From Rusavskia elegans (lineage: Eukaryota; Ascomycota; Lecanoromycetes; Teloschistales; Teloschistaceae): a stretch of 64,000 nt of DNA. Under the pieces are notes generated by a model. It ran no database searches, was not told where the DNA came from, and was given only the letters and a program-made list of their open reading frames with translations. Where the stretch lies: assembly GCA_011316305.1 (NCBI GenBank), contig SAUG01000054.1, forward strand, positions 186,001 to 250,000, in the 5' to 3' direction. Position 1 is the first letter of the stretch. Each line of letters starts with the position of its first letter. This document shows, in pieces, positions 34,016 through 44,757 of the stretch. Made by a program: the position numbers and the translations under genes.

Positions 34016-34262
34016 GTGATATCTGATGTGACTCGTGGTCCGCAATGACCTTAAACTAGCAGATCTCTGCCGAGACCCATGGCAGGGTCTGGGCTGTCTT
34101 TGTTGCTGACCACCCTGCGTTATATATAGCCGCTCATTTCTCCAATCTTTACCTACACCAACAGTTTATCTCTTCTTATCTCTTTTCACAGTGGATCTTT
34201 GACTTTTTTTGGTCCGAAATGACGTTAAACTAGAACACGGCAAGATCTTCTCCGAAACCAAT
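34016..34262 (+). repeat. TGGTCCGCAATG module, copies 2 and 3
   Basis: Copy 2 (34016-34080) contains TGGTCCGCAATGACCTTAAA and then AGATCTCTGCCGAGACCCAT. Copy 3 (34191-34262) contains TGGTCCGAAATGACGTTAAA and then AGATCTTCTCCGAAACCA. Copy 1 is at 29156. A TATATATAGCCGCTC leader element lies between copies 2 and 3. Confidence 0.6.
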
Positions 34263-35748
34263 GGAAAGATCTTGTCACAACTTGGGTGGCAGCATTCACC
34301 AACGGGAGGGCCGTTTGTCTTGATGCTCGCAACGGGCCCTTTCCAATGATCTGTCGCGGCTCGGTGCGCGGATTTGGACGAAGACTCGGAGGAATGTGAG
34401 AACTCGACCTTTTGCAAACCAAGGGAGTTTCAACGAGGAAAAACGTCGAGATTGACAAGTAGGGTACGGTGCTATTTGCTCACAAAATCACCTCCGTCAT
34501 GCATTCTACGTTTCACGCACTAAAAAGTCATTCTCGACGGTAGCCATGGCACAAGCAGCCACCCACCTGGTATCACTTGCCACATCAGCCCGGACTTCCT
34601 CGCTCCATGTACTACAGCGTACTTTCGTGCATTCCAAGCTCTGTGTAGCGGATAATCTGGTGTCCACATGGTCAAATGTACTCAAAGAACGAAACACACC
34701 CCCGAGCCAATTGCTTTCTCCGTCGAGGTCTGCTAAATTTTCTGGTCTTTCCAGTTTCCGATATCGACGACGACGTCGCCCGCCGTTGAACCTTGAAAAT
34801 ATCTCTCAACGCCGGAGACCGACTCCGTCCATCGTCAGAGCGTCCAACATCATCAAGCCAGGTATCAAGCCAGGGTGGGTCTGGCACGAAACCGAACCCG
34901 ATGCCAAAAAAGGAGATACCGAGCCTGTCGACCGTTCTTCCCCAGATCCAAGAGGGATCCTCCACAGCAAACGAGATTCGACACCGAATTAGAGAGGTTT
35001 CAATCCTCGCGGCACCGGCCGTGGAGGCAGCATCATTGGTAGTCAGCCTGCAAGACCTGCACCTTGAATATTCATTGAAGTCTAGTCAGTTTGCCAGCCT
35101 CGGGTATCTCATCGTCAAGCAATCCTCCAGGTATATCGACGGGAAGGAGCTCTGGCACACATGTTACAAGACTCCTGTTGCCCCTATTCCTACGTTCACA
35201 AGTCTAAGCCGATATTGCGAACTCACCTACTCAACGCAAAGTTCGCCCAACCACCTTTGTTCTGGTGGCTCTTACCGGCAACCCCAAAAACACCATCACA
35301 GTCTTTCGCCTGCGAGATGCCCTCTTCATTCCCTACCCAGCATCTCGTGCCCCAGCTTCTGCTGAATTGACAAGGAGTCTCATCTGCGGCCTGGGCGTTA
35401 GTTAGCCAGCAAAACATCCGACGTCAGATGGTATGTGGCTGGACTGGTGGTGCTGAATGGATACTCCGTACGGTTTCTTGAAGAACACTGCCGCCTCCCC
35501 AATTGACGAAGAATGACCGAATGAGAATAATTCCCCAACGAAACAACAAACTTTGCATTTATATATTGTGCTCGCTCACCACCAACAACCTTTTCACATC
35601 CTTACGGTATATTTCAGCATCCTCAGCACACAGTTTCCCTACTCAGTATTCGGTATACCAGCATTGTATATACCAGCATTTTCCAACTCTGCATTTTCTA
35701 GGCCGACATCTCCTACAATAATCATTTCTCCGCCAGCATTTTTTTCAT

Positions 35749-35857
35749 GGGTCAGTCACTCCCCTAAAGTGATGAAGTCAAGAGCATCCCGCTCGGGTTT
35801 TATGGGTCAGTCACTCCCCTAAAGTGATAAATACAAGAGCATCTGGCTCGGGAGTCC
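35749..35857 (+). repeat. 55-bp tandem duplication, two units
   Basis: Units begin at 35749 and 35804 with GGGTCAGTCACTCCCCTAAA. Each unit carries the same six-codon ATG reading frame (MGQSLP) ending in TAA, preceded by a long pyrimidine-rich leader with CCAGCATT motifs. Confidence 0.7.
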
Positions 35858-36969
35858 TGCCCACGGGAAAGAGGGTGGAACAGGTTGGGCTCCACAGGAA
35901 ACACTTTAGTCTTGAAAGTGCTAACAATCTCGTAGCAGGGGAAAGAAACCGGTCTGGGACCGAGAAGACGAGGATAGCGAAAGCGCTGGCCAAGGCCAAA
36001 TGGGAGAAGGCGATAAGTTGATACTTCCGCCCAATCCTATGCCCGAGACCGAGGAAGAGAAGGAGACGAAGCGCATGGAACGTATAATGGCATGGCTCGC
36101 CCAAGACGATGAGGACTGACCGAGAACCTTCACATGACTGGCAAAGTTGATGACGACAATGGGCAAGAGCTCCGGCCGGGGCTCATTGGAAAGCTGCCCA
36201 TTATTGATCATCGACATCCATGCTTGAGAGGTGGTATGTGGAATTGCAGGGGGTTTCCTGAATCCTAGTAGTCCATGTGATAGCTTGCTACCGCAGAGAT
36301 CCATCTAAAAACAAGCTATCGCCAATGGGTCTGCTTCGGCCTTCGAAGAGTGTACTGGGCATATACTCCGCAGAGAGCTAGCACCTTCCTTTTCTTCCTC
36401 CCAAACGTCAGCATCGCCCTCAATCCAAGCGGCCAACCCATACGCAACCTCCGACGCCTTACGCAAGCCAAAGATGGAGTGCCCGCTGCAAAGAATCAGA
36501 AGACCGCCAACGTGGCCAACAAAAGCTATCGGAAGCAAACCGAACGTCAAGGTAACTTCTCCCACTGCATTCACTGAGCGGCTACTTGCCGTTTTTTTCG
36601 CGTGGTGAATCCGGGTCGATCAAGATGGAAGAGGGATTGGATGGAGAGGCTGGTGTTGAGAAGAAGCGCAAGCATGTGATGATGGATGGGATGATGAAGA
36701 ACTCAGACGACGAAACAAGAAGTTTCCTCGCTTCGCGGACCAACCGCAGTCAGCCAGCGACTTTTACGCTTCCGTGCGCTTGTGTTGGGCTTTTTCTTCT
36801 CTGGACTGGCTTGGCCATTTGAGGCAGATGACTCGAAGAAAATAGAGTCATCGCCGCAATCAGCCAGCGACTTTCACGCCTCCGTGCGTCTATGGTGGTG
36901 GCAGAGTCCAATGTTGGTCAATGGGGAAGGCTAGCCGCTCTCCGAAGCTGAGAAGGATCCTTACGCCAG

Positions 36970-37530
36970 TTGGATGCTCTCCCGGGTTACGACCCCATCA
37001 AGTTACCAGCATATGACCTCGATGCGGTCAATGAAGCATCTCAATCCCCTGCCGCGGAGGACAGCGACGACGACGAAGATTCGCCGCAAAGTACCGTCGT
37101 CGCTACAAGTCCAGCCAACGAGTACGAGTCCTCGGGCAGTGAAGATGGAGAACAAAGGGGAACAGCGTTGGATCAGGCATGGAACGAAGTACCGCCTGCA
37201 GATATGGAATGGATCCCTCCTTTCCCAACTTAAGCATCGACGCAGCTCTCAGACTTACTCTAGAGAGCGAACTCGCAGACGCCAGAGAAGGCCAGAAACC
37301 TCACCCGCTAGCTGGAGTCCAAAATCAAGAAGGAAAAGGAGCCATGGCTGGGTTTATTCGAATGTGACGGAAATCCAACGGAGGAGCGGGATTCGAATAG
37401 AATCGAAATCAAAGTTAACATAAACCTAGAGATACCGCAGACTATAGTCGCTGGTAATCTCTACGAGGCAGAAAAACCACGCTGGAAGATACGCAGGCGC
37501 TGCCCGGCAGCCAGATACCGAGAGCCGTGA
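36970..37530 (+). pseudogene. Unidentified coding relic in several frames
   Basis: Three plus-strand frames look coding in succession. 36970-37233 is an acidic, Asp/Ser-rich stretch starting MDALPGYDPIKLPAYDLDA. About 37225-37300 reads SIDAALRLTLESELADAREG. About 37318-37530 reads EPWLGLFECDGNPTEERDSN and ends at TGA near 37530. The first switch has no GT donor available, so frameshifts are likely. No domain is recognised. Confidence 0.3.
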
Positions 37531-37864
37531 CCAACACGAGCAGCGTTTGCAACGCCTACGGGTGCTTCTACTGGTTATCAGTCGCGAGGTGAATGTAGCC
37601 TTCGCAGGTTCTTGAGGGAGATATCTAGCACTCCACGAAACGTGACGACTTCACTCCATCGAGACCTATTCTTTGGAGCTCCACCGGCGGCGTGAAGGCC
37701 CGATCGGCATTCGAGGCGTCAAAGAGCAATAGAACGCAACCGTCGGAGGATTGAAGAGGCTGAGAGGGTACTGACTGAACATTTACTCCATCTGCTTCAA
37801 AGCCGCTCAATCTCTCGGGTCTACAGCTCATTCTTCCACGAGTCTCGCTCAACACCAAATCATC

Positions 37865-38305
37865 AGCTACAAGCAGCTGCACTGATCATACTTGGCATTG
37901 CTACGATACCAAGCCTTACCATCGCACCAGGGTCAATGATCACCAAAGGCACGGGTGCCATTCTAGGTTTGCTATCACTGGCAGTCGCGTTCCAACGGGA
38001 GCTCGCAGAGACTGGAATAGATCTGGGTCATCGAAGACATCTGGGTCGTCGACAACATCTACTCCTACCAGCGCTCGTTCTCAGGGAACCGGAACCCTTG
38101 CTTCTGGCCAGTCAAACAGCGCAACTTCACAAACCCAGGCGTCTGCAGCTGCCCTGATAATCCCAGGCATTGCAAGAATACTAAGCCCGACCCTCGCACC
38201 GGACTCGTCGCCAAAGGTGCGGGTGCTATTCTAGGTCTGGTTCCACTGGCAATCGCAACTCCAACGGGATCTTGCAGGAACCGAGCAGGATCTCAGTAAG
38301 TTCAG
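37865..38305 (+). repeat. Two diverged copies of a coding segment, about 278 bp apart
   Basis: Copy 1 (about 37865-38030) reads QAAALIILGIATIPSLTIAP, then TKGTGAILGLLSLAVAFQRE. Copy 2 (about 38143-38305) begins AALIIPGIARILSPTLAP and is frameshifted in the middle. The segment is hydrophobic with small residues, possibly a membrane-interacting helix. Confidence 0.45.
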
Positions 38306-38333
38306 CAATTCGGGTTTAACCAAGTGGGATACC

Positions 38334-39271
38334 GTGCAGCGAAAACAGGCTACTCTGCCTGAATCGGACGACGTTAAGAATACTCTGGAGAAGCTGGCTT
38401 CGGCCTACGCTCTGTTAGGACTGCTCGAGAAGGAAGTAGGATTGATCGAAATCAACTCCCTACCAGCAGACGTCCAGGAGATCTTCGACAGCATCAAGAT
38501 TTACCCAAGCCGAATGATGTTAACGACTTGGAGCCACCGCCCCAAGTCAAAATCAAACCTTGCCGGCTTATAACACTGACAATGGCACTCCAGTCCCCGC
38601 AGCACGGTCTGGACGGACTCGTACTAAAGTCCCTTCTCAAGACTTGACGTTGCAAGATGACAACGAAGAGTCGACATGGCAAATTCAAGCCTTGCCGGCT
38701 TACTATACTGGTAACACCGCTGCGGTCTTCTGAGGACGATCTCGTAGGGCTCGCAATAGAGCTCCTTCACGAGATATTGCATTACCAGTCGACAGCGAAG
38801 AGTCAACATGGGAAGAGGACGACACGTCCACGGATTCTGCAGGCTTCGAGATCTTTGCAACAGCCGCAAGTCATAGGACAAAGCGGACTCTTGAAAACAC
38901 CTCAAGCACAGACCTTGAAGAAGTGAGTGGTAGCAGTATTTCCAAACATGTTCTTGGAAGTCTGGAAGAAGAATTCCTCCATACCCAAGCCAAGTCACGT
39001 GGTCTCCAATTATAGCCGTCTCCAAAAGACAATCGCGATGTACAACGGGTTCCAAGGAACCAGCGCGACGTACTTCTATGATGGAGTCACCAGAGCGATC
39101 AGCAATCGTCGCCCGGATGACAAGACGCCGGTGCAAGATATTTCGCATGTTGGGACCCCGAAAAGCAGTGACGGCGAGCATCAATCTTCGTACTCGTCCA
39201 TGGACAGCTACCACCCGATTGTTGGAGAGCTCGTAAGCTTCCAAACGTCAGCTTTGGCGAATCTTCCGTGA
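38334..39271 (+). CDS. Unidentified ORFs after the duplicated segment
   Basis: Two open stretches could be exons of one gene or separate debris. 38334-38573 continues the frame of copy 2 with a helical Leu/Glu-rich segment (KNTLEKLASAYALLGLLEKE). 38927-39271 reads FLEVWKKNSSIPKPSHVVSN and ends LVSFQTSALANLP. No domain is recognised and the link between them is not established. Confidence 0.22.
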
Positions 39272-39522
39272 AGCCTGTGACAATGTCGCGGAACGCCAGC
39301 CACAGCTCTCGCCCACATGAGTACCAGACTCCCAGTCAAGGTCACACGTTTCACTCGTGGATGACTCGGGTGCAGCCGATTAAGAATAATAAGAAACCTA
39401 GAAATTTTGAGCCAGAGATGTATATCTGGCAAGCCGAAAGTCTCAAGTAAGAGACTTTTAGACTGCTGATTAACAGCGGACATCACCAGTTACGTTCGGA
39501 GCCGCCAGGGCTCAGACCATTA

Positions 39523-39894
39523 GTGCAACAAGCACTCGATGTATCACCATTGAGCCATCGTGCTACCTTCACTCCCTCAAGGGCGAAAAACTTCTATAGC
39601 AACTTCATCGCCTCGACTTCCATGCTCGACTACTTCTTGATCGGTGACAGCCCATTACCGAACCGTGACATCCAGAAACCTGAGGTAGCTTATCAAGAAC
39701 ACCCTCCAAGGGGTATTCAAACTCTTCGCGAGGACCGAGCCAGTCCTGCCGTACTCCTTGGGATCTTTACATCCCTCCAACAGCTTCCGATCACTTGCAA
39801 TCGTACGTGGCCTCTGGCTTGTCTGATCTTCGGTCCAATCAATCCGGAGTTCCTTGGATATCGGATCTTATCACACAGCACTGACGATTGATAG
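39523..39894 (+). CDS. Unidentified 122-codon ORF
   Basis: The ORF begins at a GTG, so an upstream exon or a later ATG (SMLDYFLIGDSPLPNRD) would be needed. It reads smoothly to a stop near 39891 and shows no known motif. It lies just before the second SprT fragment. Confidence 0.2.
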
Positions 39895-40138
39895 TTGAGA
39901 AGTTCAGAGATTCTTCAGAAAAGCCATATCATGGAACGATTGAAGAATATAACCATGCAGCGAGCTCCAGGCAGCCGACTGATGGAGAATGATGCTTGGA
40001 GGCTTCAAGCCCATGCCTCCGCGTTCGTTCCGCAGACATTCCCACATGGCATGAGCGCTACGCTTTCACAGTATCAGATGCCAGCGATGGTCCGCTTCTT
40101 CCTTGATTGCCGAGGTTCAATCGGCGTCCACTGGGGTT

Positions 40139-40230
40139 CTACCCGGTGACGCCGCCGTTGCTGTGATGTTGAAATTGCTTAGCCAAATGAGCTCGGCAGC
40201 CATTCTACGCTGGGAGTGCCCCAGAAATGG
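40139..40230 (+). pseudogene. Second SprT-like fragment
   Basis: Bases 40148-40193 match 30331-30375 closely and encode AVAVMLKLLSQMSSA, the same dead active-site helix as the relic at 30.4 kb. Differences include two G-to-A changes. Only this part of the domain is recognisable here. Confidence 0.5.
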
Positions 40231-40470
40231 CACCTATCAATCATCGGGTCCTTGGCTTCTCTCGGATGGGTAGTAATCACGCGATGGCTAATGTCTTCGA
40301 AGCGGATGAAGAATTTGGCCCTACGATGAGCAAGAGAGCTTGTGGGAGCATGCTCGCAAGTGCCGTCGTTGAAGCGGTCCGCAGCCAACTCGAGTCACTG
40401 TCCTGGCAAGAGCATTATGAGATTCTGGCATCATCATTGCCATTACCTTCGAAAGAGACACCCATCTCCA

Positions 40471-40870
40471 CAAAGCCGTTCGCTTCATCAACACCCCGCA
40501 ACATGGTTCTCAATTGATCAGCATGGAAAGACTTTCAGCATCCGTTGAGCCCGGGTGAAAGATTGGTCCAGAGTCTCGGATTATGCAGTAAAGGGGCTAC
40601 CATTGGTCGAGTCCTCAAGATCAGCACTCATTCTAAGATCGCACGAGGCTGGGAATCTGCCTCTTCATTGGGGGCGGCCTTGTGAGGATCCCTTCGTCAT
40701 GTGTGTGGTCGTGCGTGCTCTGCCACATGGCATTCAATCAGAGCCACTCGGCACACATGGTCATCTGGGCAAAGCCGTTCACTTCATCAACACTCTTTTT
40801 CTCCGAGGCTGGGAATCTGCCTCTTCATTGGGGGCGGCCTTGTGAGGATCCCTTCGTCATGTGCGTGGCG
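40471..40870 (+). repeat. Partial tandem duplication with a 60-bp exact repeat
   Basis: Bases 40644-40703 and 40804-40863 are identical over 60 bp. A related string, AAAGCCGTTCACTTCATCAA with one change, occurs near 40473 and 40772. The near identity suggests recent duplication. Confidence 0.75.
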
Positions 40871-41227
40871 TCCGCCCTCTACAACAGGGCAGTAAACCAG
40901 AGCCTCTCCGTTCAAGTACACTCGTCTTCGCTGGCCCTTAGGAGCAAGGGATAGTGATGATGCTACGGCGGCATATCCGGCGAATCCCTGGTGGGTCCTT
41001 CTTCAACAACCGTGAAACCGCTTCCCGGGGTCCTCCGTGGACGGACAAAAGCAAAAGAGCAGCATCTACATATAATATATCCGCCGAGGATTGTACCGGT
41101 CCGTTGGGTAGGTCGAAGACTTCCGTAGAAGGGAAGCTGAAAGCTTGATCTAGAATCTATGCAGCCAAGGATAGCAGAGGGGCGGATATCTCTGGCCGTT
41201 CAAGAGGAAGTGCGCGGTCCGTACCCT

Positions 41228-41700
41228 CGCGGCCCACAAATCCGCGCAGATGAAAATCCCGCCCTGCCAGCCGACGCCGTATGGAAGCGAAGGCGCGAGC
41301 AGCCAGGCTCTGCTATTGGTCGACATTCAATTACAAGCAAACCTCTACCAACACAGCAAACGAGACGGAGAGTATACGAAGCTACAGCGCAGCGCACTCG
41401 AACAAATCGAGCGCGGATGTGAGTGAGAGTGAGAGAGGGGTTATGAGGAGGGAGAGGAAAGCTGCTGGGCGGATAGGCCAGCTAGCAACGTCTTACAGAG
41501 AACCAAAAGCAAATCTCTCCTGAAGGCCAAACCAACACGGCATGGCAGCGGCCTACAAGTCCGCACAAATGAAAATCCCGCCCCGCCAACCGACGCCGCA
41601 TGGAAGCGAAGGGGCCAGCAGCCAAGCGTGTGAGAGCGCAGATGTGAGTGAGAGTGAGAGGGCCGTTATGAGGAGGGAGAGGAGGGAGAGGAAGGATACC
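41228..41700 (+). repeat. Diverged direct repeat with transition-type differences
   Basis: 41228-41310 and 41549-41630 share GATGAAAATCCCGCCC and CCGACGCCG. 41411-41460 and 41636-41690 share GATGTGAGTGAGAGTGAGAG and TTATGAGGAGGGAGAGGA. Copy 2 shows several G-to-A and C-to-T changes relative to copy 1. Confidence 0.55.
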
Positions 41701-43590
41701 TGCTGGGCAGAAATTCCGCAACATTTGTGTTGCTGCTGCATGTTGGAACATCCGTCATGTGGTGCCGGGCTCTGACTACCGGAAACGTCAGAGGCATTGA
41801 GATCCTTCAAATCCATTTCACTGGCCTGACGTCTCCATGTTCAGCAAGAGACTGGCGATCCCGGCTCCTTCCGGCAGAAGATGAGTCTTCTTTGCCCCCA
41901 TTCAGGGCAGAGGCTGCCTGTGCGGAAATTCCGCAACAGCTCTGATGCTCCATGCTGGAACATCCATCATTGGGTGCTTGCCTGGGGCCTTCAAAAAATG
42001 GTAGTTGTGTTCCGATTGGTGAAGTGTAAGTGAATGAGCCTCCCCTTCTGACCGTTTAGTGTATCCCAGGCTAACAATATTTCGTATAGGTGAGAGAAAG
42101 AGGCGTGGCGCAAGACGCATGTTGGAACACCCATCATTCGGTCCTGGGACCTGGTGCAAATTGAAGAATGGAAGATTTTGAAGGTGGTTTTATATGGTGT
42201 GATCCTTAAGGATCGAAGACCTTAAGGTCTAATGCTTTAGTTGCTTTCTAGTACGTTATTCGTTTTAACTCAATCGTCGCTCTCCATCCATAAAACCTTT
42301 CTCTCATTGTGCAAACCTTCGCGTTGGTGACCTCGCTGATGATGTTTTCAAGTACCTTGTGCTTCTTTATCGCCGTAGACGAAATGACGCGGCAGTGATG
42401 ATGCCTTCCAGTGATTCGATCTGAGCTTGCTGGCGGATATCTGCCTTGCGAGCCAGCATCTCAGGATATTCGTTCATCGCCTCAAATCGCAATCGAGTAC
42501 CACTCACCCATATACGTCTTAGTCCTGATCGAGATCCTCACCATCCACCTTTTGGTTTTCCGAATCCAAGGCAGCAGCGTCACTGGGTTCTCAGGAGATT
42601 CGTTCATTGCGTCGTTGTTGCAATCGATCACCACCCACCCGCGCACGTCTTACTTCCCAATGACATCCTCCTTGTCGGCCGCGTCTTGTCTTCTGATTTC
42701 TAGGCTTTGTGTGTAAGATATTTGACATCGTCGGAGCGTACTATCTTGGCCGCCTTCTCAAATTCGATACGAGGTTATGATGTTTCAGCGCGATAGACGA
42801 GATGATGCGAATCCAACTTCTTCGAGTGGTTGTTCCTAGGTCCAGGGCCGATCTCAAAGCTAGGGGCTGGAGGAGGTGAAACACCACTGTTGGGACTTGT
42901 TGGGATGAAGAAACATGCTGCTGGAGGTCGGACGGGAGAAATCGAAGATACGAAGTTTCTTTTCGAAACTGGATCCTACTTTCTCGACTTCGAGGTTCTC
43001 GTACAAGGCCATCTCGCTTCAACTTGAACGAATCCTAAGTGAGATAATATCGTATGTATTTTTCATTTCGGCCCAGTTTTATGTGGTGGAGCACTAAAAC
43101 CAGCACAGGTTTCCGAAACCAATATCCATCTGGGTTCAGGCGGTCGACGGTCTTCTTCAACTGCTTGGACTCCGCGATTTCTCTTCTACACTTGGCGAGA
43201 CCTAGCTTTCGAGACGTCTCTCTGTCTGGATCTTGTTCGCTTCGGGAATCGCCCGGTATCTAGCAACTCTGACTCTGCTACTTCCGAGGACACAGCTTTC
43301 GGAAAGATTCTGTAGAGTCGGGTCGGAAATACTGACGTGGTGGCTCCTTGTCCAGATACTCCCGCTGTATATCCATGGTTCCGAATCGAGTTCCAGGTCA
43401 AGCAACATCCGGATTTACGAAACCTGGTCAGATTCATGCTGATCTGATTTCTTCCTAGAGGATCGGCCATGGGCATTTTTCGATCGCCGGGCACTCCTGG
43501 ATTGTGATGTGATTGTTTAAGCGCATGCATGTGGCATCAGTTAACTGGGCATGGCGATGCACCTCACAAGGAAATTGGCTGACATCTCTC
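41701..43590. other. No supported gene; palindromes and a weak duplication
   Basis: It holds the twin palindrome at 42201-42230 and an imperfect duplication of about 125 bp (42468 and 42591, core TCTCAGGAKATTCGTTCAT). The strings CATCCRTCAT and GTTGGAACAYCC recur at about 41740, 41958 and 42122. Confidence 0.4.
42201..42230. repeat. Twin 14-bp perfect palindromes with CCTTAAGG cores
   Basis: GATCCTTAAGGATC (42201-42214) and AGACCTTAAGGTCT (42217-42230) are separated by two bases and share the core CCTTAAGG. A TATATGG lies just upstream at 42191. Confidence 0.75.
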
Positions 43591-43785
43591 TCGACGGACT
43601 TCTTTGGAGCATAAGCGATCTGTTCTTCTGGTTCTTCTTTTGGATTTTGCGTCTCCCGACGGTCTCCGTTGGAGCATAGACGGCCCGTTCGTTTGATTCT
43701 TCCCCTCGAGTTTGGATCTCTCGACGGCCTTCGTTGGAGCATTGGCAGCCCGTTCTCTTTGACTTCCACCTCGCTTTTGGTTTCC
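43591..43785 (-). repeat. Three 65-bp tandem repeats
   Basis: Units start at 43591, 43656 and 43721 with (T/C)CGACGG and contain TTGGAGCAT. Since 65 is not a multiple of three, each unit is read in a new frame. At least two minus-strand frames stay open across the array. Confidence 0.8.
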
Positions 43786-43924
43786 AAGGGACAGACTGGC
43801 ATCTGCAATGCTCGCAAAAAGCTGCAGCTGTCGACATTGCCTTGGATGAGCTCACTCAATAATGAGTGGCAAATGACATTGGCTATCCTTCACCTCTCAC
43901 TGTTTTCTGCAAGGATTTTTTATG

Positions 43925-44290
43925 CTAGATTATAGCCAGCGTAGTGTTCTCCAGGTCCTACACCAACACCGCGGAGCTCGCCGGTGCCGAGGAGCTCTTC
44001 AACGGACCTATGGAAAGATATTGCCATCACGCGATCCGTGATATGGAAGGCTTCTTTAACGCCGTCTTCGAGATTGACATCACACCCTTGAATGTCATAC
44101 TTATTGACGACGACCTTCGTTTCCACTCACACCTTCTCCGCCGCTCGTGTCTCCGTCACTCTGTTTTTTCCGCCGGATACAGCCACTTCGGATTCCTCTG
44201 CAGCAATCTCACCCTCCGTGCACTTCTCTGCGTCACTGCTTCCCGGGACTGTTGGCAGCGCTATCGAAGTCGAACAACTCTTTCATAGTC
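43925..44290 (-). pseudogene. Minus-strand coding relic
   Basis: One minus frame reads EIAAEESEVAVSGGKNRVTE, then meets TGA, and continues in the same frame with KVVVNKYDIQGCDVNLEDG and SFHRSVEELLGTGELRGVGV to a stop near 43932. The stop falls inside GTGTGAGTGG, which could be a donor remnant. No family is recognised. Confidence 0.3.
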
Positions 44291-44757
44291 GAACGACTCT
44301 TTCATCTATCGGTTGAGTTCGTCATCAGTCACCGATGTCTCGGTCGCTCTTTCGGCAGAATTCTGGATCACTATTGAAGCTTCCCGACTCAAACACAGAA
44401 TGGGACGAAGAGACTGGCGTTGGTAGTCGAGGCGCTTCTTTGTGTATCTCATGAATACTTTGAAGTCGTTGAGTTGTTTCCCAGTCGCATCGCCGCACAA
44501 CACATCAGCGAAAAGATCGAGTACGATTGGACCATCAAGGCTTTGTTCGAGGAGAGCGTTTAGGGCTTGATCGGTTTCGGGTTTTCCATCTTCGTTGGAT
44601 CAGTCAGTAGCTGAGGCTATGATTGCCTTCACTGTTGAGATGAACTTTGTTTAGTCATCGGGGTTCTGCTGATTTCTTGGCCGTGAGCTTGAGGATTCTT
44701 GCTCGATGAAGAAGGTATGTTTCCCGTAGGGGGACGTCATGCTGATGGATCTTTCAC

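Larger units (their letters stand above)
33869..36969. other. Repeat modules, leaders and short ORFs
   Basis: This stretch holds two copies of the TGGTCCGCAATG module, TATATA leaders at about 34121, 35557 and 35667, and a 55-bp tandem duplication at 35749-35857. It also holds a 40-bp direct repeat at about 36744 and 36854. The ORFs at 34546-34992 and 34793-35365 overlap in different frames and show no domain. Confidence 0.4.

Noticed and set aside
39486..39570. Possible minus-strand tRNA (GGTAGCACGATGGCTCAATG)
   Set aside because: The 5' half resembles a D-arm with an A box, but there is no B box, no acceptor pairing and the anticodon stem would need a 5-nt loop.
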